Below the pieces are notes generated by a model, which saw nothing but the letters and a program-made list of their open reading frames with translations, had not been told where the DNA came from and did not search any database. Below are positions 7,502-15,798 of a DNA stretch of 49,210 nucleotides, one piece after another. The translations under genes were made by a program, and so were the position numbers. Numbering within the stretch: position 1 is the first letter of the stretch; every line of letters begins with the position of its first letter. Source of the DNA: CAZAYY01 sp964489525 (GTDB lineage: Bacteria > Chloroflexota > Anaerolineae > Anaerolineales > JABWBV01); assembly GCA_964489525.1 (NCBI GenBank), contig CAZAYY010000029.1, positions 1 through 49,210 of the forward strand, read 5' to 3'.

Positions 7502-9022
7502 TTATGCACCTCCAAACAGGCGCAGAACGTTTTCAACGCCCGACTCTACTAACGGGACCATGATTGCCGGGTAAACACCCAGGACAATCATAATCAGGCA
7601 CAAAACAACCAGTGCAACTTTGTCTAAAGCGCTAATCGGAGTGATATGGCCTTCAAACTCTGCCGGCACGGTTCCGAAGAACACTTTGCGGATAATTTTT
7701 ATAATGTACGAAGCAGTAATCACAATCGAGATGACCGCAATAATCGCAATCAGGGGAGCCACCCAGGGTGCAAAGAAGAAATTCCAGTTGCTGAATGTGT
7801 TCGCAGTCATGCTCCAAACGCCCATAAAGATGGGGAATTCAGCCACAAAACCCGAAAAACCAGGCATGCCCATGGAGACCAAGCCGCCGATGATAAAAGC
7901 GACCGTCACCCAGGGCAGGTATTTGACCATCCCTCCCAGTTCGGGAATCTGGCGGGTGTGCGCCCGGTCGTAGACCATCCCCACCGCAGCAAAGAAGAGC
8001 GCCGTCATCACCCCGTGGGAGAACATCTGGAGGCCCGAACCAATCATGCCGTACTTGGTCATCGAAGCAAAACCAAACATCACCAACCCCATATGCGAAA
8101 CGGAGGAATAACCGATGACGTATTTAAGGTCTTGCTGAATCATGGCGATGAAAGCACCGTAAACCACGTTAATGAGTGCCAGGAAGAGGACGACAGGCAT
8201 CCAGGCTTTGGCGCCTTCGGGCAGCAGCATAATGCCCACCCGCAGGGCCGCAAATGCACCCAGCTTCATCAATACCCCAGCATGGAACATCGAAACGGCC
8301 GTAGGTGCGGCCACATGGCCCACCGGGCTCCAGTTGTGGAAGGGGAAGAGGCCGCCCAACACAGCAAAGCCCAGGAAAACCAGCGGGAACCAGATGACCT
8401 GGAACGTTTGCGAAAAGCCGGCGCTTTCTAAGGCAATCATATCGAAGGTGTTCAAGCCAGAGGCGAAATACATGGCCAGAGCACCGACGAGCGAAACCAC
8501 CGAACCCACAAAGAGGTAGAGGGTCAGCTTCATGGCGGCATATTCGCGAGTAACCTTCCAGCCCCAAATGGCGATGAGTAGGTACATCGGGAAGACGGCG
8601 ATTTCGTAGAAGAAGAACAGCATGAACAAATCCAGCGCAACGAACACACCAAACACACCACTCGCCAGGATAAAGAGGAAGGCGAAAAACTCGCGCGGGC
8701 GGTCGTCAATTCCCCAGGAGATGAGCACACCAGTGAACATGACCACGCCCGTGAGCAGCACCAGCGGGGCGCTCATGCCATCTACACCAACATAATACGA
8801 TACACCCAGGGCTGGCAGCCATTCGTATCTTTCCAGGTACTGGTATCCCCCTGCGGAGATGTCATACCCAAAATACAGAAAAACCGAAAGCGCCAGGGCA
8901 AAGGTTGCTGCGCCGAGGGCAGCCACACGAATTTCCGTTTTGCGCTCTCCGGGGATGAGCAGCAAAAGGACGGCGGCAACCATCGGGGTGAAAACAATGA
9001 AACTGATAATCGGAAAATCCAT
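7502..9022 (-). CDS. Second, divergent NuoM-type subunit of complex I
   Basis: This 506-residue member of the NuoM/antiporter family has about 14 helices. The conserved helix-5 glutamate is visible in FFFYEIAVFPMYLLIAIWG, and downstream marks include LKYVIGYSSVSHMGLVMFG and SMGMPGFSGFVAEFPIF. The segment that reads FHTWLPDAHTEAPT in ordinary NuoM is here FHNWSPVGHVAAPTAVSMFH, so this is the derived copy of the tandem pair. It sits between the canonical nuoM (9-base gap) and nuoN (3-base gap), with GAGGTGA before the ATG. An extra NuoM in the operon is the mark of four-pump '2M' complex I. Confidence 0.9.
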   Translation of the reverse strand: MDFPIISFIVFTPMVAAVLLLLIPGERKTEIRVAALGAATFALALSVFLYFGYDISAGGYQYLERYEWLPALGVSYYVGVDGMSAPLVLLTGVVMFTGVLISWGIDDRPREFFAFLFILASGVFGVFVALDLFMLFFFYEIAVFPMYLLIAIWGWKVTREYAAMKLTLYLFVGSVVSLVGALAMYFASGLNTFDMIALESAGFSQTFQVIWFPLVFLGFAVLGGLFPFHNWSPVGHVAAPTAVSMFHAGVLMKLGAFAALRVGIMLLPEGAKAWMPVVLFLALINVVYGAFIAMIQQDLKYVIGYSSVSHMGLVMFGFASMTKYGMIGSGLQMFSHGVMTALFFAAVGMVYDRAHTRQIPELGGMVKYLPWVTVAFIIGGLVSMGMPGFSGFVAEFPIFMGVWSMTANTFSNWNFFFAPWVAPLIAIIAVISIVITASYIIKIIRKVFFGTVPAEFEGHITPISALDKVALVVLCLIMIVLGVYPAIMVPLVESGVENVLRLFGGA

Positions 9023-9031
9023 GGTTCACCT

Positions 9032-10582
9032 CTAACCAAACAGCACGGACACCGTGCCATTAATTACCTTGAGCAGCCACATCGGCCAGACACCCAGCCA
9101 GAGGATCAGGACCATCAAGGGCACAATCACGAGCAGCTCGCGGGCATTAATTTCAGACAGGTGGCCGCGCCAGCTTTCGTTCAGCGGGCCATGCAGCACC
9201 ATCTTAATCCCTTTGAGAATGTACAGGCCAGTGAAGAGCAGGCCAAGCATCGAAATGGCGGTGTATATCGTCAGGCCGGGCCAGGCTCCCCGCACAATCA
9301 TAAACTCGGAAACGAAGCCGTTCAACCCGGGCAGCCCCAACGAGGCCATTGAGATGAAAATCATGATCCCGCCGTATACTGGAATCAGCGGGAAAAGCCC
9401 GCCAAACTGTTTCAGGTCGCGGGTGTGGGTGCGGTCGTAGAGCACACCCACCAGGAAGAACATGCCAGCCGCCGAGAGGCCGTGGTTGAACATTTGCAGC
9501 ACTGCCCCGTTCATGGCAATAATTGCGTCTTCGGTGCCAATGGCAGCTGCGGCAGCGGCAATGCCCAGCAGCACAAAACCCATGTGGTTGATGGAGGAGT
9601 AGGCGACCAGCCGTTTGAAGTCATACTGGCCGTACGAGCCAAACGCACCAAAAACAATGGCCATCATGGCGAGGAACGCCAGCGCTCCGGCAAAAACAGC
9701 CGATTGTTCAGGATAAAGCGGCAGCACCAGCCGGATAAACCCGTAGGCGCCCAGCTTAAGCAACACACCCGCCAGGATCATTGAGCCGGCAGTGGGGGCT
9801 TCGGTGTGGGCATCGGGCAGCCAGGTGTGGAACGGCCAAACGGGCACCTTGAGGGCGAAGGCCACAGTGAAGGCCCAGAAGGCAATGCTTTTCACAGTCG
9901 CAATCGGCAGGCCAAACAAGCCTTCTTGCAGGCTTGGCCAAACCCGGTACAGCTCAATCAGGTCAAAGGTGCCGGATACAACACCAATCATCTGGATGGC
10001 CAACAGCAGCCCCAACGAAGCGCCCATGGTGTAGATCATGAACTTGAAGGAAGCATACACCCGGGCTGAGACTGTAAAGCCTTTCCAGACTTCTTTCTCA
10101 CCCTTGGCACTGCCCCACTGGTTGATCAGGAAATACATCGGGACCAGGCCAATTTCGTAAAAGACGAAGAAGACCAGCAAGTCCAGCGCCAGGAAAACAC
10201 CCAGCATGCCTGTTTCGAGCAGCAGGAACAAAATCATGTAGGCTTTGACCCGGTCGGTGATGCCAAACGAGGCCAGAATGCCCAGCGGGGTGAGCAGGGT
10301 GGTGAGCAGCACCATCGAAAGTGAGATGCCATCCACCCCCACATGGAAGGATGAATTGATGGCTTCATACCAGGCCACCTGCTGGGTAAATTGAAAACCA
10401 CCGGCCTGCCAGTCGTACTGCACCCACAAAACCAGGGTGAGGACCAGCGGAACCAGGCTGCCCAACAGCGCCGTGTAGCGCAGCAGGTTATTTTCTTCCT
10501 TCGGCAGGAAGAGCATCACCAGCGCCACAATGGCCGGGAAGAATAAAATGAGCGGAAGCATATTTTGCATGATGGATTCCAT
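9032..10582 (-). CDS. nuoM: NADH-quinone oxidoreductase subunit M (canonical copy)
   Basis: This is a proton-pumping antiporter-like subunit, 516 residues. It has VFFVFYEIGLVPMYFLI with the helix-5 glutamate, KVPVWPFHTWLPDAHTEAPT, then GSMILAGVLLKLGAYGFIR with the helix-8 lysine, and FKRLVAYSSINHMGFVLLG. The ATG at 10582 has AGGAG seven bases upstream. It lies between nuoL and the divergent second nuoM. Its sequence is the closer of the two to ordinary NuoM. Confidence 0.96.
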   Translation of the reverse strand: MESIMQNMLPLILFFPAIVALVMLFLPKEENNLLRYTALLGSLVPLVLTLVLWVQYDWQAGGFQFTQQVAWYEAINSSFHVGVDGISLSMVLLTTLLTPLGILASFGITDRVKAYMILFLLLETGMLGVFLALDLLVFFVFYEIGLVPMYFLINQWGSAKGEKEVWKGFTVSARVYASFKFMIYTMGASLGLLLAIQMIGVVSGTFDLIELYRVWPSLQEGLFGLPIATVKSIAFWAFTVAFALKVPVWPFHTWLPDAHTEAPTAGSMILAGVLLKLGAYGFIRLVLPLYPEQSAVFAGALAFLAMMAIVFGAFGSYGQYDFKRLVAYSSINHMGFVLLGIAAAAAAIGTEDAIIAMNGAVLQMFNHGLSAAGMFFLVGVLYDRTHTRDLKQFGGLFPLIPVYGGIMIFISMASLGLPGLNGFVSEFMIVRGAWPGLTIYTAISMLGLLFTGLYILKGIKMVLHGPLNESWRGHLSEINARELLVIVPLMVLILWLGVWPMWLLKVINGTVSVLFG

Positions 10583-10606
10583 CCGTCGCTCCTGTCGTCA
10601 GCCGGG

Positions 10607-12787
10607 CTAGAGGCCCAGCAGATAATAAAGTACCAGGCCAATGGCCAGGATATTGACCAGGGCAACCAGCATATACTGTTGGATGCGCCCGGTTTGAACC
10701 ACGCGTAAGTTTTGGCCAACGCTCTTGAAGCCATTTGAAAACCAGTCCACCACACCGGTGACCACCGGGTTTTCAAAATAGTTCAGCAGTGTGCTGCCAA
10801 TGGTCAGGGCAACCCGTGAGATGCCGTGCAGGAAGCCGTCAATGGCACCCTGGTCCATCCACTTGAAGGTGAAGGTTTCGGAAATCCAGCGGGCGAAGGC
10901 TACAAAGGTCTTGTCGTAGAACTCATCAAAGCCATACTTGTTTTCCAAAACGGGGTGCAGGCCGCCCAGCAGTTTCTTCATCGGGTCCACCTGGCCGGCT
11001 TTGTAGCTCTTGTAGGTTTGGTAGCCCAGCCACAGGCCGCCCAGCGCCACCACCAGCGAGGTTGCCAGCGGAACGATGTTGAAAGGCGGGGCTTTGGGGT
11101 GTTCAGCCAGCGTGCTGCCCACAAAATCGTGGAACCAGTTGGGGATGGCCCCACCGGTCAGCCATTCGGGCATGCCCACCCAGCCGGCGCCTATGGCAAA
11201 CACCGAAAGAATCATCAGCGGGATGGTCATCGTCAGCGGGGTTTCATGGGCGTGCTCGGCTTCTTTGGTGCGGGGTTCGCCAAAGAAGGTCAGGGTAATC
11301 TGGCGCATGGTGTAAAACGCGGTCATCAGGGCCGCAATCGCCAGGGTAGCAAACACCAGGTAGTGATGGTGGTACCAGGCATCCGCCAGAATTTCATCTT
11401 TTGACCAGAAGCCCGCCGTAACAAACGGGAAGCCCGAAAGGGCCAGGCCGCCAATCAAGAAAGTCCAAAAAGTGATGGGCATCTTCTTGCGCAGCCCACC
11501 CATGTTCATCATATCCTGCGGATCCACCTTGTGGTTGCCGGTGTGTAAAACCCCATGCTCCATACCGTGGATAACCGAGCCAGAACCCAGGAAGAGCAGT
11601 GCCTTGAAGAAGGCGTGGGTCACCAGGTGGAAGGCGGCGGCAATATAAGCGCCGATGCCCAGGGCGGCAATCATAAAGCCCAACTGCGAGATGGTCGAAT
11701 ACGCCAGCACCTTCTTGATATCGTTTTGCGCCACGGCAATGGTGGCGGCGAAAATGGCTGTAAAGGTGCCGATGAGCGAAACCACCAGCAGGGCTGTGTT
11801 TGGCTCGCCGTGCCCGTGCCCCGCCGCAGAGAGGATGGGGAAGATACGAATGACCAGGTAAACGCCTGCAGAAACCATCGTGGCTGCATGAATCATGGCA
11901 GAAACCGGGGTGGGGCCTTCCATGGCGTCGGGCAGCCAGACATGCAGCGGGAACTGCGCCGACTTGCCCACCGCACCGATGAAGAGCAAAATGCCAATGG
12001 CGGCGGCGGTGTTGAGGCCAAAGAAAGCCGTGCTTTCACCCAACATCTTCAAGGTTTCTTCGCTGAAAATCACGCTGTAGCTCAGGCTGCCCGCTTTTGA
12101 ATAGAGGAAAGCCAGGCCCAGCAGCATGAAGACATCGCCGATACGGGTGGTGATGAACGCTTTGATCATGGCATTGCGGGCCGAAACCTTGCCATACCAG
12201 AAGCCAATCAGCAGGTAAGAACACAAACCCATGATTTCCCAACCCACAAACAGCGTAAGCAGGTTGTTGGAAACCACCAGGACGTACATCCCAAAAGCAA
12301 AGAGGCTGAGGAAGGCGAAGAAGCGCGAGTACATCGGCTCCACGGAAAGCACGGTATGCTTGTGGCCATGTTCGTCGGTGACGGTTGCGCCGTGCGGCGG
12401 CAGACCCTTCTGGTCGTGGTCGCCTTCGGGTTGGCCAAAATTGTGGTAGCCAACGCTGTAGATGAAGATCATCAAAATCGTCCAGGCCACGAAGAACAGG
12501 GTGATGGCGGAGAGCGGGTCAATCCGCACCCCGATATCAAAAGAGCCTGAGCCAATCGGCAGCCACTGGACAGCCGCCTCAAAAGGATGCGAGCCCAGGT
12601 CGTGCGGGTCCATGGCCAGCGCCCGCAAGAAAACGATCATACTCCCCAACCAGGAGACCAGCACCGAACCGATGGCAATGCTGTGGCTCAGTTCGCGGTC
12701 GCGGTGCGTGAAGAGAACAATTGCAAAAAATGCCAGCACCGGCGGAAGGGGGATGAGCCAGATAAGTGTAGTGGTATCAATAGCCAT
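10607..12787 (-). CDS. nuoL: NADH-quinone oxidoreductase subunit L, enlarged
   Basis: This is the distal antiporter-like pump of complex I, carrying the lateral helix that ties the membrane arm together. Marks include GRIDPLSA-type VRIDPLSAITLFF, GWEIMGLCSYLLIGFWY and FPLHVWLPDAMEGPTPVSAMIHAATMV (in two parts). At 726 residues it is about 100 longer than the familiar enzyme. Part of the extra length is a His-rich loop at residues 117-151 (HDQ, PPHG, DEHGHKH). Another part is about 30 extra residues near 663-692 (NYFENPVVTGVVDWFSNGF), between the conserved IDGFLHG and LRVVQTGRIQQY, inside the lateral-helix region. I take the ATG at 12787 with GGAG at 12793-12796. GTG at 12793 is the alternative. 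Confidence 0.95.
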   Translation of the reverse strand: MAIDTTTLIWLIPLPPVLAFFAIVLFTHRDRELSHSIAIGSVLVSWLGSMIVFLRALAMDPHDLGSHPFEAAVQWLPIGSGSFDIGVRIDPLSAITLFFVAWTILMIFIYSVGYHNFGQPEGDHDQKGLPPHGATVTDEHGHKHTVLSVEPMYSRFFAFLSLFAFGMYVLVVSNNLLTLFVGWEIMGLCSYLLIGFWYGKVSARNAMIKAFITTRIGDVFMLLGLAFLYSKAGSLSYSVIFSEETLKMLGESTAFFGLNTAAAIGILLFIGAVGKSAQFPLHVWLPDAMEGPTPVSAMIHAATMVSAGVYLVIRIFPILSAAGHGHGEPNTALLVVSLIGTFTAIFAATIAVAQNDIKKVLAYSTISQLGFMIAALGIGAYIAAAFHLVTHAFFKALLFLGSGSVIHGMEHGVLHTGNHKVDPQDMMNMGGLRKKMPITFWTFLIGGLALSGFPFVTAGFWSKDEILADAWYHHHYLVFATLAIAALMTAFYTMRQITLTFFGEPRTKEAEHAHETPLTMTIPLMILSVFAIGAGWVGMPEWLTGGAIPNWFHDFVGSTLAEHPKAPPFNIVPLATSLVVALGGLWLGYQTYKSYKAGQVDPMKKLLGGLHPVLENKYGFDEFYDKTFVAFARWISETFTFKWMDQGAIDGFLHGISRVALTIGSTLLNYFENPVVTGVVDWFSNGFKSVGQNLRVVQTGRIQQYMLVALVNILAIGLVLYYLLGL

Positions 12788-12816
12788 AATCACTCCATTT
12801 TCTCATCGAGTTCGAA

Positions 12817-13125
12817 TTACCATTTCATCAGGTCGAGATTTTCGGCCACCACGGATTTGCGGCGGCGGAACACAGCGATGACCAGCGCCAGGCCAACAGC
12901 CACTTCGGCTGCGGCAACCGCAAATACAATAATGGAAAACACCTGCCCGGAGATATCCCCAGGGGCGTTGTAGCGCCAAAAAGCGACCAGGTTAATATTG
13001 ACTGCGTTAAGCATCAGCTCGAGACCCATCAGGATGGCCACAGCGCTGCGCCGCGCCAGGACACCATACAGGCCAATCGAGAACAACGCCGCCGCAAAAA
13101 CAAGGTACCACCAGAGTTCAATCAT
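12817..13125 (-). CDS. nuoK: NADH-quinone oxidoreductase subunit K
   Basis: This 102-residue protein has three membrane helices and carries the conserved intramembrane glutamates of the complex I proton path: GLELMLNAVNIN in helix 2 and AAAEVAVGLALVIAVFR in helix 3. GGAGG precedes the ATG. It lies between nuoJ and nuoL in standard order. Nothing unusual. Confidence 0.97.
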   Translation of the reverse strand: MIELWWYLVFAAALFSIGLYGVLARRSAVAILMGLELMLNAVNINLVAFWRYNAPGDISGQVFSIIVFAVAAAEVAVGLALVIAVFRRRKSVVAENLDLMKW

Positions 13126-13146
13126 TGTGTATGCCTCCTTCCTTGC

Positions 13147-13653
13147 TTAATTTTTATCCCAGGCAATGAAGATTGCCCCGATCAGGGCTGCCAGCAGCAA
13201 AACGGAAGCCACTTCAAAAGGAACCAGGAAGCCCTGTGGAGAAACCAGCGCCAGGCCAAGTTCTTTGACCTGGTCAACCCCCTCCGGCAGGGCGGCAGTG
13301 GTTACCCTGCCCCCTTCCCATTGGGTCAGCACCCAGGCCAGGCCGCCAAAAATCAACCAGGCAACCAGGGCGGGCAGCCACCAATTGGCATTGGTTTGCG
13401 GGCCAGCATCGGTCATCACCCGGCGAGTGAGCATGACGGCAAAAATGAACAAAATCGCAATTGCCCCAATGTAAATCACCACCTGCGCCACAGCCAGAAA
13501 GGGCGCTTCCAGCAGCACAAACATGACAGCAACGCCAAACAAGGCAACAATCAGCCAGAGGGCTGAACGCACCAGGTTGGGTGTGGTTACGACCATGAGG
13601 GCCGAAAACAACACCAATAACGCAGTCAGAATAAAAACGATTTGCAGAACCAT
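13147..13653 (-). CDS. nuoJ: NADH-quinone oxidoreductase subunit J
   Basis: This complex I membrane subunit has five helices, 168 residues from the ATG at 13653. The family core is clear: TPNLVRSALWLIVALFGVA, then FVLLEAPFLAVAQVVIYIGAIAILFIFAVML, the pi-bulge helix region. A GTG two codons upstream is possible, but GGAG at 13661-13664 is placed better for the ATG. It is followed by nuoK 21 bases on. Confidence 0.96.
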   Translation of the reverse strand: MVLQIVFILTALLVLFSALMVVTTPNLVRSALWLIVALFGVAVMFVLLEAPFLAVAQVVIYIGAIAILFIFAVMLTRRVMTDAGPQTNANWWLPALVAWLIFGGLAWVLTQWEGGRVTTAALPEGVDQVKELGLALVSPQGFLVPFEVASVLLLAALIGAIFIAWDKN

Positions 13654-13682
13654 GGACACACTCCAGTCTGTAAGGTAGGGGG

Positions 13683-14915
13683 TTATTCCCCGGCAGCCCG
13701 CATTTGCGGCGGGCGCGCCACCGGGCGAGGCTGGCCAACCGGCTTGCGAGCCGGGCGCTTCTTCAAATAATCTGCAACCAGGCGGAAGCCAATCCCGGCC
13801 ACCAGCAGGTTCATCACAAAAAGGAACAGCGATCGGGTGATATCGGAAACCTGGGCAGTCACCAGCAGGGTATCCAGCACTGCTGTCAAAATCAGCACAG
13901 CCAATGACAGCGGGGTGAGGATTTTCCAGTTTAAAGCCAGCATCTGGTCAATGCGCACACGGGGCAGTGTGGTGCGAATCCAGACGACCACAAAATAAAG
14001 CAGAAACGCCTTAAGCAGGAACCAGAAGAAGCCAAGAATGGGGTAGGCATATGCCCCCGGACCCTGCCAGCCGCCAAAAAACAGCACTGCGGTCAGGGCG
14101 GCGATGGTAAAAGCGTGCAGGAACTCACCCACGAAGAACATGCCGAACTTAAGTCCGGAATACTCAATGTGGAAACCAGCCACAATTTCAGACTCAGCTT
14201 CAATCAGGTCGAACGGCGTACGCCCAATTTCGGCCAGGGAAGAAACAAAGAAAATCAGGGCTGCTACCGGAGCCATCCAGAAAAACGTACCAAAGAACGT
14301 GTTCTGAGCTTCGACAATCTGGTGGACACCCATGCTGCGAGCCAGCAGAACAGGCACCAGCAGCGATATCACCATCGGCACTTCATACGAGACCATCTGG
14401 GCAACCACGCGGAAGGCACCCAACAAGGCGTATTTGTTATTGGATGACCAACCGGCCATAATCACCGAAACAATTCCAATTGCGCCAACGGCAACGATAT
14501 AGAGCACACCCACGTTGATATCCGTGCCCATCCAGGCCGTAGAAAACGGAATCACCGCCCAAATCAGAATGACCGTAGCCACACTGATCAGCGGCGCCAT
14601 GTTGTAGGTCAGCTTATCGGCTCCCGCGGGGGTGATGTCTTCTTTGGTAAAAATCTTGACAATGTCGGCAAACGTCTGGAAAATCCCATACGGGCCAACC
14701 CGGTTGGGACCAATGCGGTCTTGAAAACGGCCGGCCAGTTTGCGCTCTGCCCAAATCAGGATGATGGTCAGGCCCAGGCCAAACGAGCCCACAATCCCGG
14801 CGCCAATCAGGGTCATAATAAACGTAACCAACCCCGGGTTTGTTGGGAACCAGCCGCTCAGGACACCATTCAACCAGCTTGCAAGGAAAGTGATTGGGTC
14901 GCCTAAAAATTCCAT
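13683..14915 (-). CDS. nuoH: NADH-quinone oxidoreductase subunit H
   Basis: This is the quinone-chamber subunit linking the membrane arm to the peripheral arm of complex I. Diagnostic stretches are AERKLAGRFQDRIGPNRVGP, LQ-type QTFADIVKIFTKED, GRTPFDLIEAESEIVAGFH and WIRTTLPRVRIDQML. It has 410 residues, slightly long because of a basic, proline-rich cytoplasmic tail (KKRPARKPVGQPRPVARPP). GAGGAG precedes the ATG. In the usual order nuoI would follow, but nuoJ follows directly, so the iron-sulfur subunit gene lies elsewhere. Confidence 0.97.
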   Translation of the reverse strand: MEFLGDPITFLASWLNGVLSGWFPTNPGLVTFIMTLIGAGIVGSFGLGLTIILIWAERKLAGRFQDRIGPNRVGPYGIFQTFADIVKIFTKEDITPAGADKLTYNMAPLISVATVILIWAVIPFSTAWMGTDINVGVLYIVAVGAIGIVSVIMAGWSSNNKYALLGAFRVVAQMVSYEVPMVISLLVPVLLARSMGVHQIVEAQNTFFGTFFWMAPVAALIFFVSSLAEIGRTPFDLIEAESEIVAGFHIEYSGLKFGMFFVGEFLHAFTIAALTAVLFFGGWQGPGAYAYPILGFFWFLLKAFLLYFVVVWIRTTLPRVRIDQMLALNWKILTPLSLAVLILTAVLDTLLVTAQVSDITRSLFLFVMNLLVAGIGFRLVADYLKKRPARKPVGQPRPVARPPQMRAAGE

Positions 14916-14983
14916 AAACTGCTCCTCTTACTGAATTTGATTAAGACACATGCATGCGCAAGGCCAAAATCAGCGGTTTACAT

Positions 14984-15017
14984 AACAAAAGGCTGGTTAC
15001 TCACTCAGCCTTTTGTT
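14984..15017 (-). promoter_or_regulatory. Hairpin between nuoA and nuoH
   Basis: AACAAAAGGCTG (14984-14995) and CAGCCTTTTGTT (15006-15017) form a 12-bp stem with a 10-base loop in the 119-base gap downstream of nuoA on the minus strand. The trailing sequence is only weakly U-rich (its Us are inside the stem). It could be a leaky terminator, attenuator or RNA-processing site that makes nuoA levels differ from the rest of the operon. Confidence 0.6.
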
Positions 15018-15034
15018 GTCGCTAGAATTTGTGA

Positions 15035-15391
15035 TCAGGCCCACTCCAGATGGCCTTTGCGCCAGGCATATACCAGGGCTTCAACAAGAACCACAATAAA
15101 TAAGATGCCTACGAAAACGCCATAAAACTGGAGACCGCCATAAGCAACCGCCCAGGGGAAGAGAAAAACTACTTCCACATCAAAAATCAAGAACACCAGG
15201 GCGTAAATATAGTATTGGACCTTGAACTGAACCCAGGTTTCACCAACGGTTTCAATGCCACATTCATAGGTAGATTGTTTTATGGGATTCGGTTTTTTGG
15301 GCCCCAGGATTAACGCCAAAGCAATGGGAACCCCTGGGAAAGCAGCTGCAATCAACAAGAAAACGCCAATAAATATCCAGCTATCCAGCAT
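15035..15391 (-). CDS. nuoA: NADH-quinone oxidoreductase subunit A
   Basis: This 118-residue complex I membrane subunit has three helices. It is recognised by KQSTYECGIETVGETWVQFKVQYYIYALVFLIFDVEVVFLFPWA (contiguous in the protein, shown here by its ends: YECG, FKVQYY, FDVEVVFLFPWA). It is first in the membrane-arm operon, with AAGGAG upstream of the ATG. The gap to nuoH (119 bases) is the largest in the operon and holds a hairpin. In most bacteria nuoB, C and D follow nuoA. Here they do not. Confidence 0.96.
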   Translation of the reverse strand: MLDSWIFIGVFLLIAAAFPGVPIALALILGPKKPNPIKQSTYECGIETVGETWVQFKVQYYIYALVFLIFDVEVVFLFPWAVAYGGLQFYGVFVGILFIVVLVEALVYAWRKGHLEWA

Positions 15392-15513
15392 AAACGCTCC
15401 TTACTCCTTAGACTTTGGTTAGAAGTATTCGTCCTTTTCCGCTACTTGGAGGGCTATCCGAATATAATCTAAACAGCATCCATTATTAGTAGCACGTTAA
15501 AACGAACGGGACG

Positions 15514-15543
15514 ATTGTAACACACTTTAACTTTATTGTGCAA
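15514..15543 (-). promoter_or_regulatory. Candidate sigma-70-type promoter of the nuo operon
   Basis: On the minus strand TTGCAC (15543-15538) and TACAAT (15519-15514) are separated by 18 bases, about 115 bases before the nuoA start. It is the best match to a housekeeping promoter in the 407-base divergent gap 15392-15798. Inference from consensus only. Confidence 0.5.
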
Positions 15544-15595
15544 CTTCACGCAATCCGTCCAGAAAATTTATAATCTTCCTGTCGCTGCCCCCTCA

Positions 15596-15685
15596 GGGCG
15601 TCATTCCGAGCGGCGCAGCAGCGAGGAATCTGATACCCACAGGGTAAAGGTTTCTCAGTCGCTTCGCTCCTTTGAAACGAAACAC
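15596..15685. repeat. Probable dispersed intergenic repeat element
   Basis: The stretch contains CGTCATTCCGAGCG, GCAGCGAGGAATCT, then TTTCTCAGTCGCTTCGCTCC. This word pattern (cgtcattccgagc...gcgaggaatct, with an imperfect inverted partner) is familiar from short dispersed intergenic repeats in many bacterial genomes. Only one copy lies in this window, so repetition is inferred. The rest of the gap 15392-15798 holds only the candidate nuo promoter. Confidence 0.55.
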
Positions 15686-15798
15686 CAGGGAGGGCGGCAC
15701 GCCTTCGCAGCACATAAAACATCGGTTAATCACCATCATTAACCCACAACACGCTACCAGGATACGCAACCCAGGCCAGCTGCAATACGGACAAAAAT

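Noticed and set aside
15392..15798. tRNA or other structured RNA gene in the nuo/transglutaminase gap
   Set aside because: No cloverleaf, no TTCGA-type arm in the right place, and the visible palindromic words fit a dispersed repeat better. The other gaps were also read for tRNAs without success.
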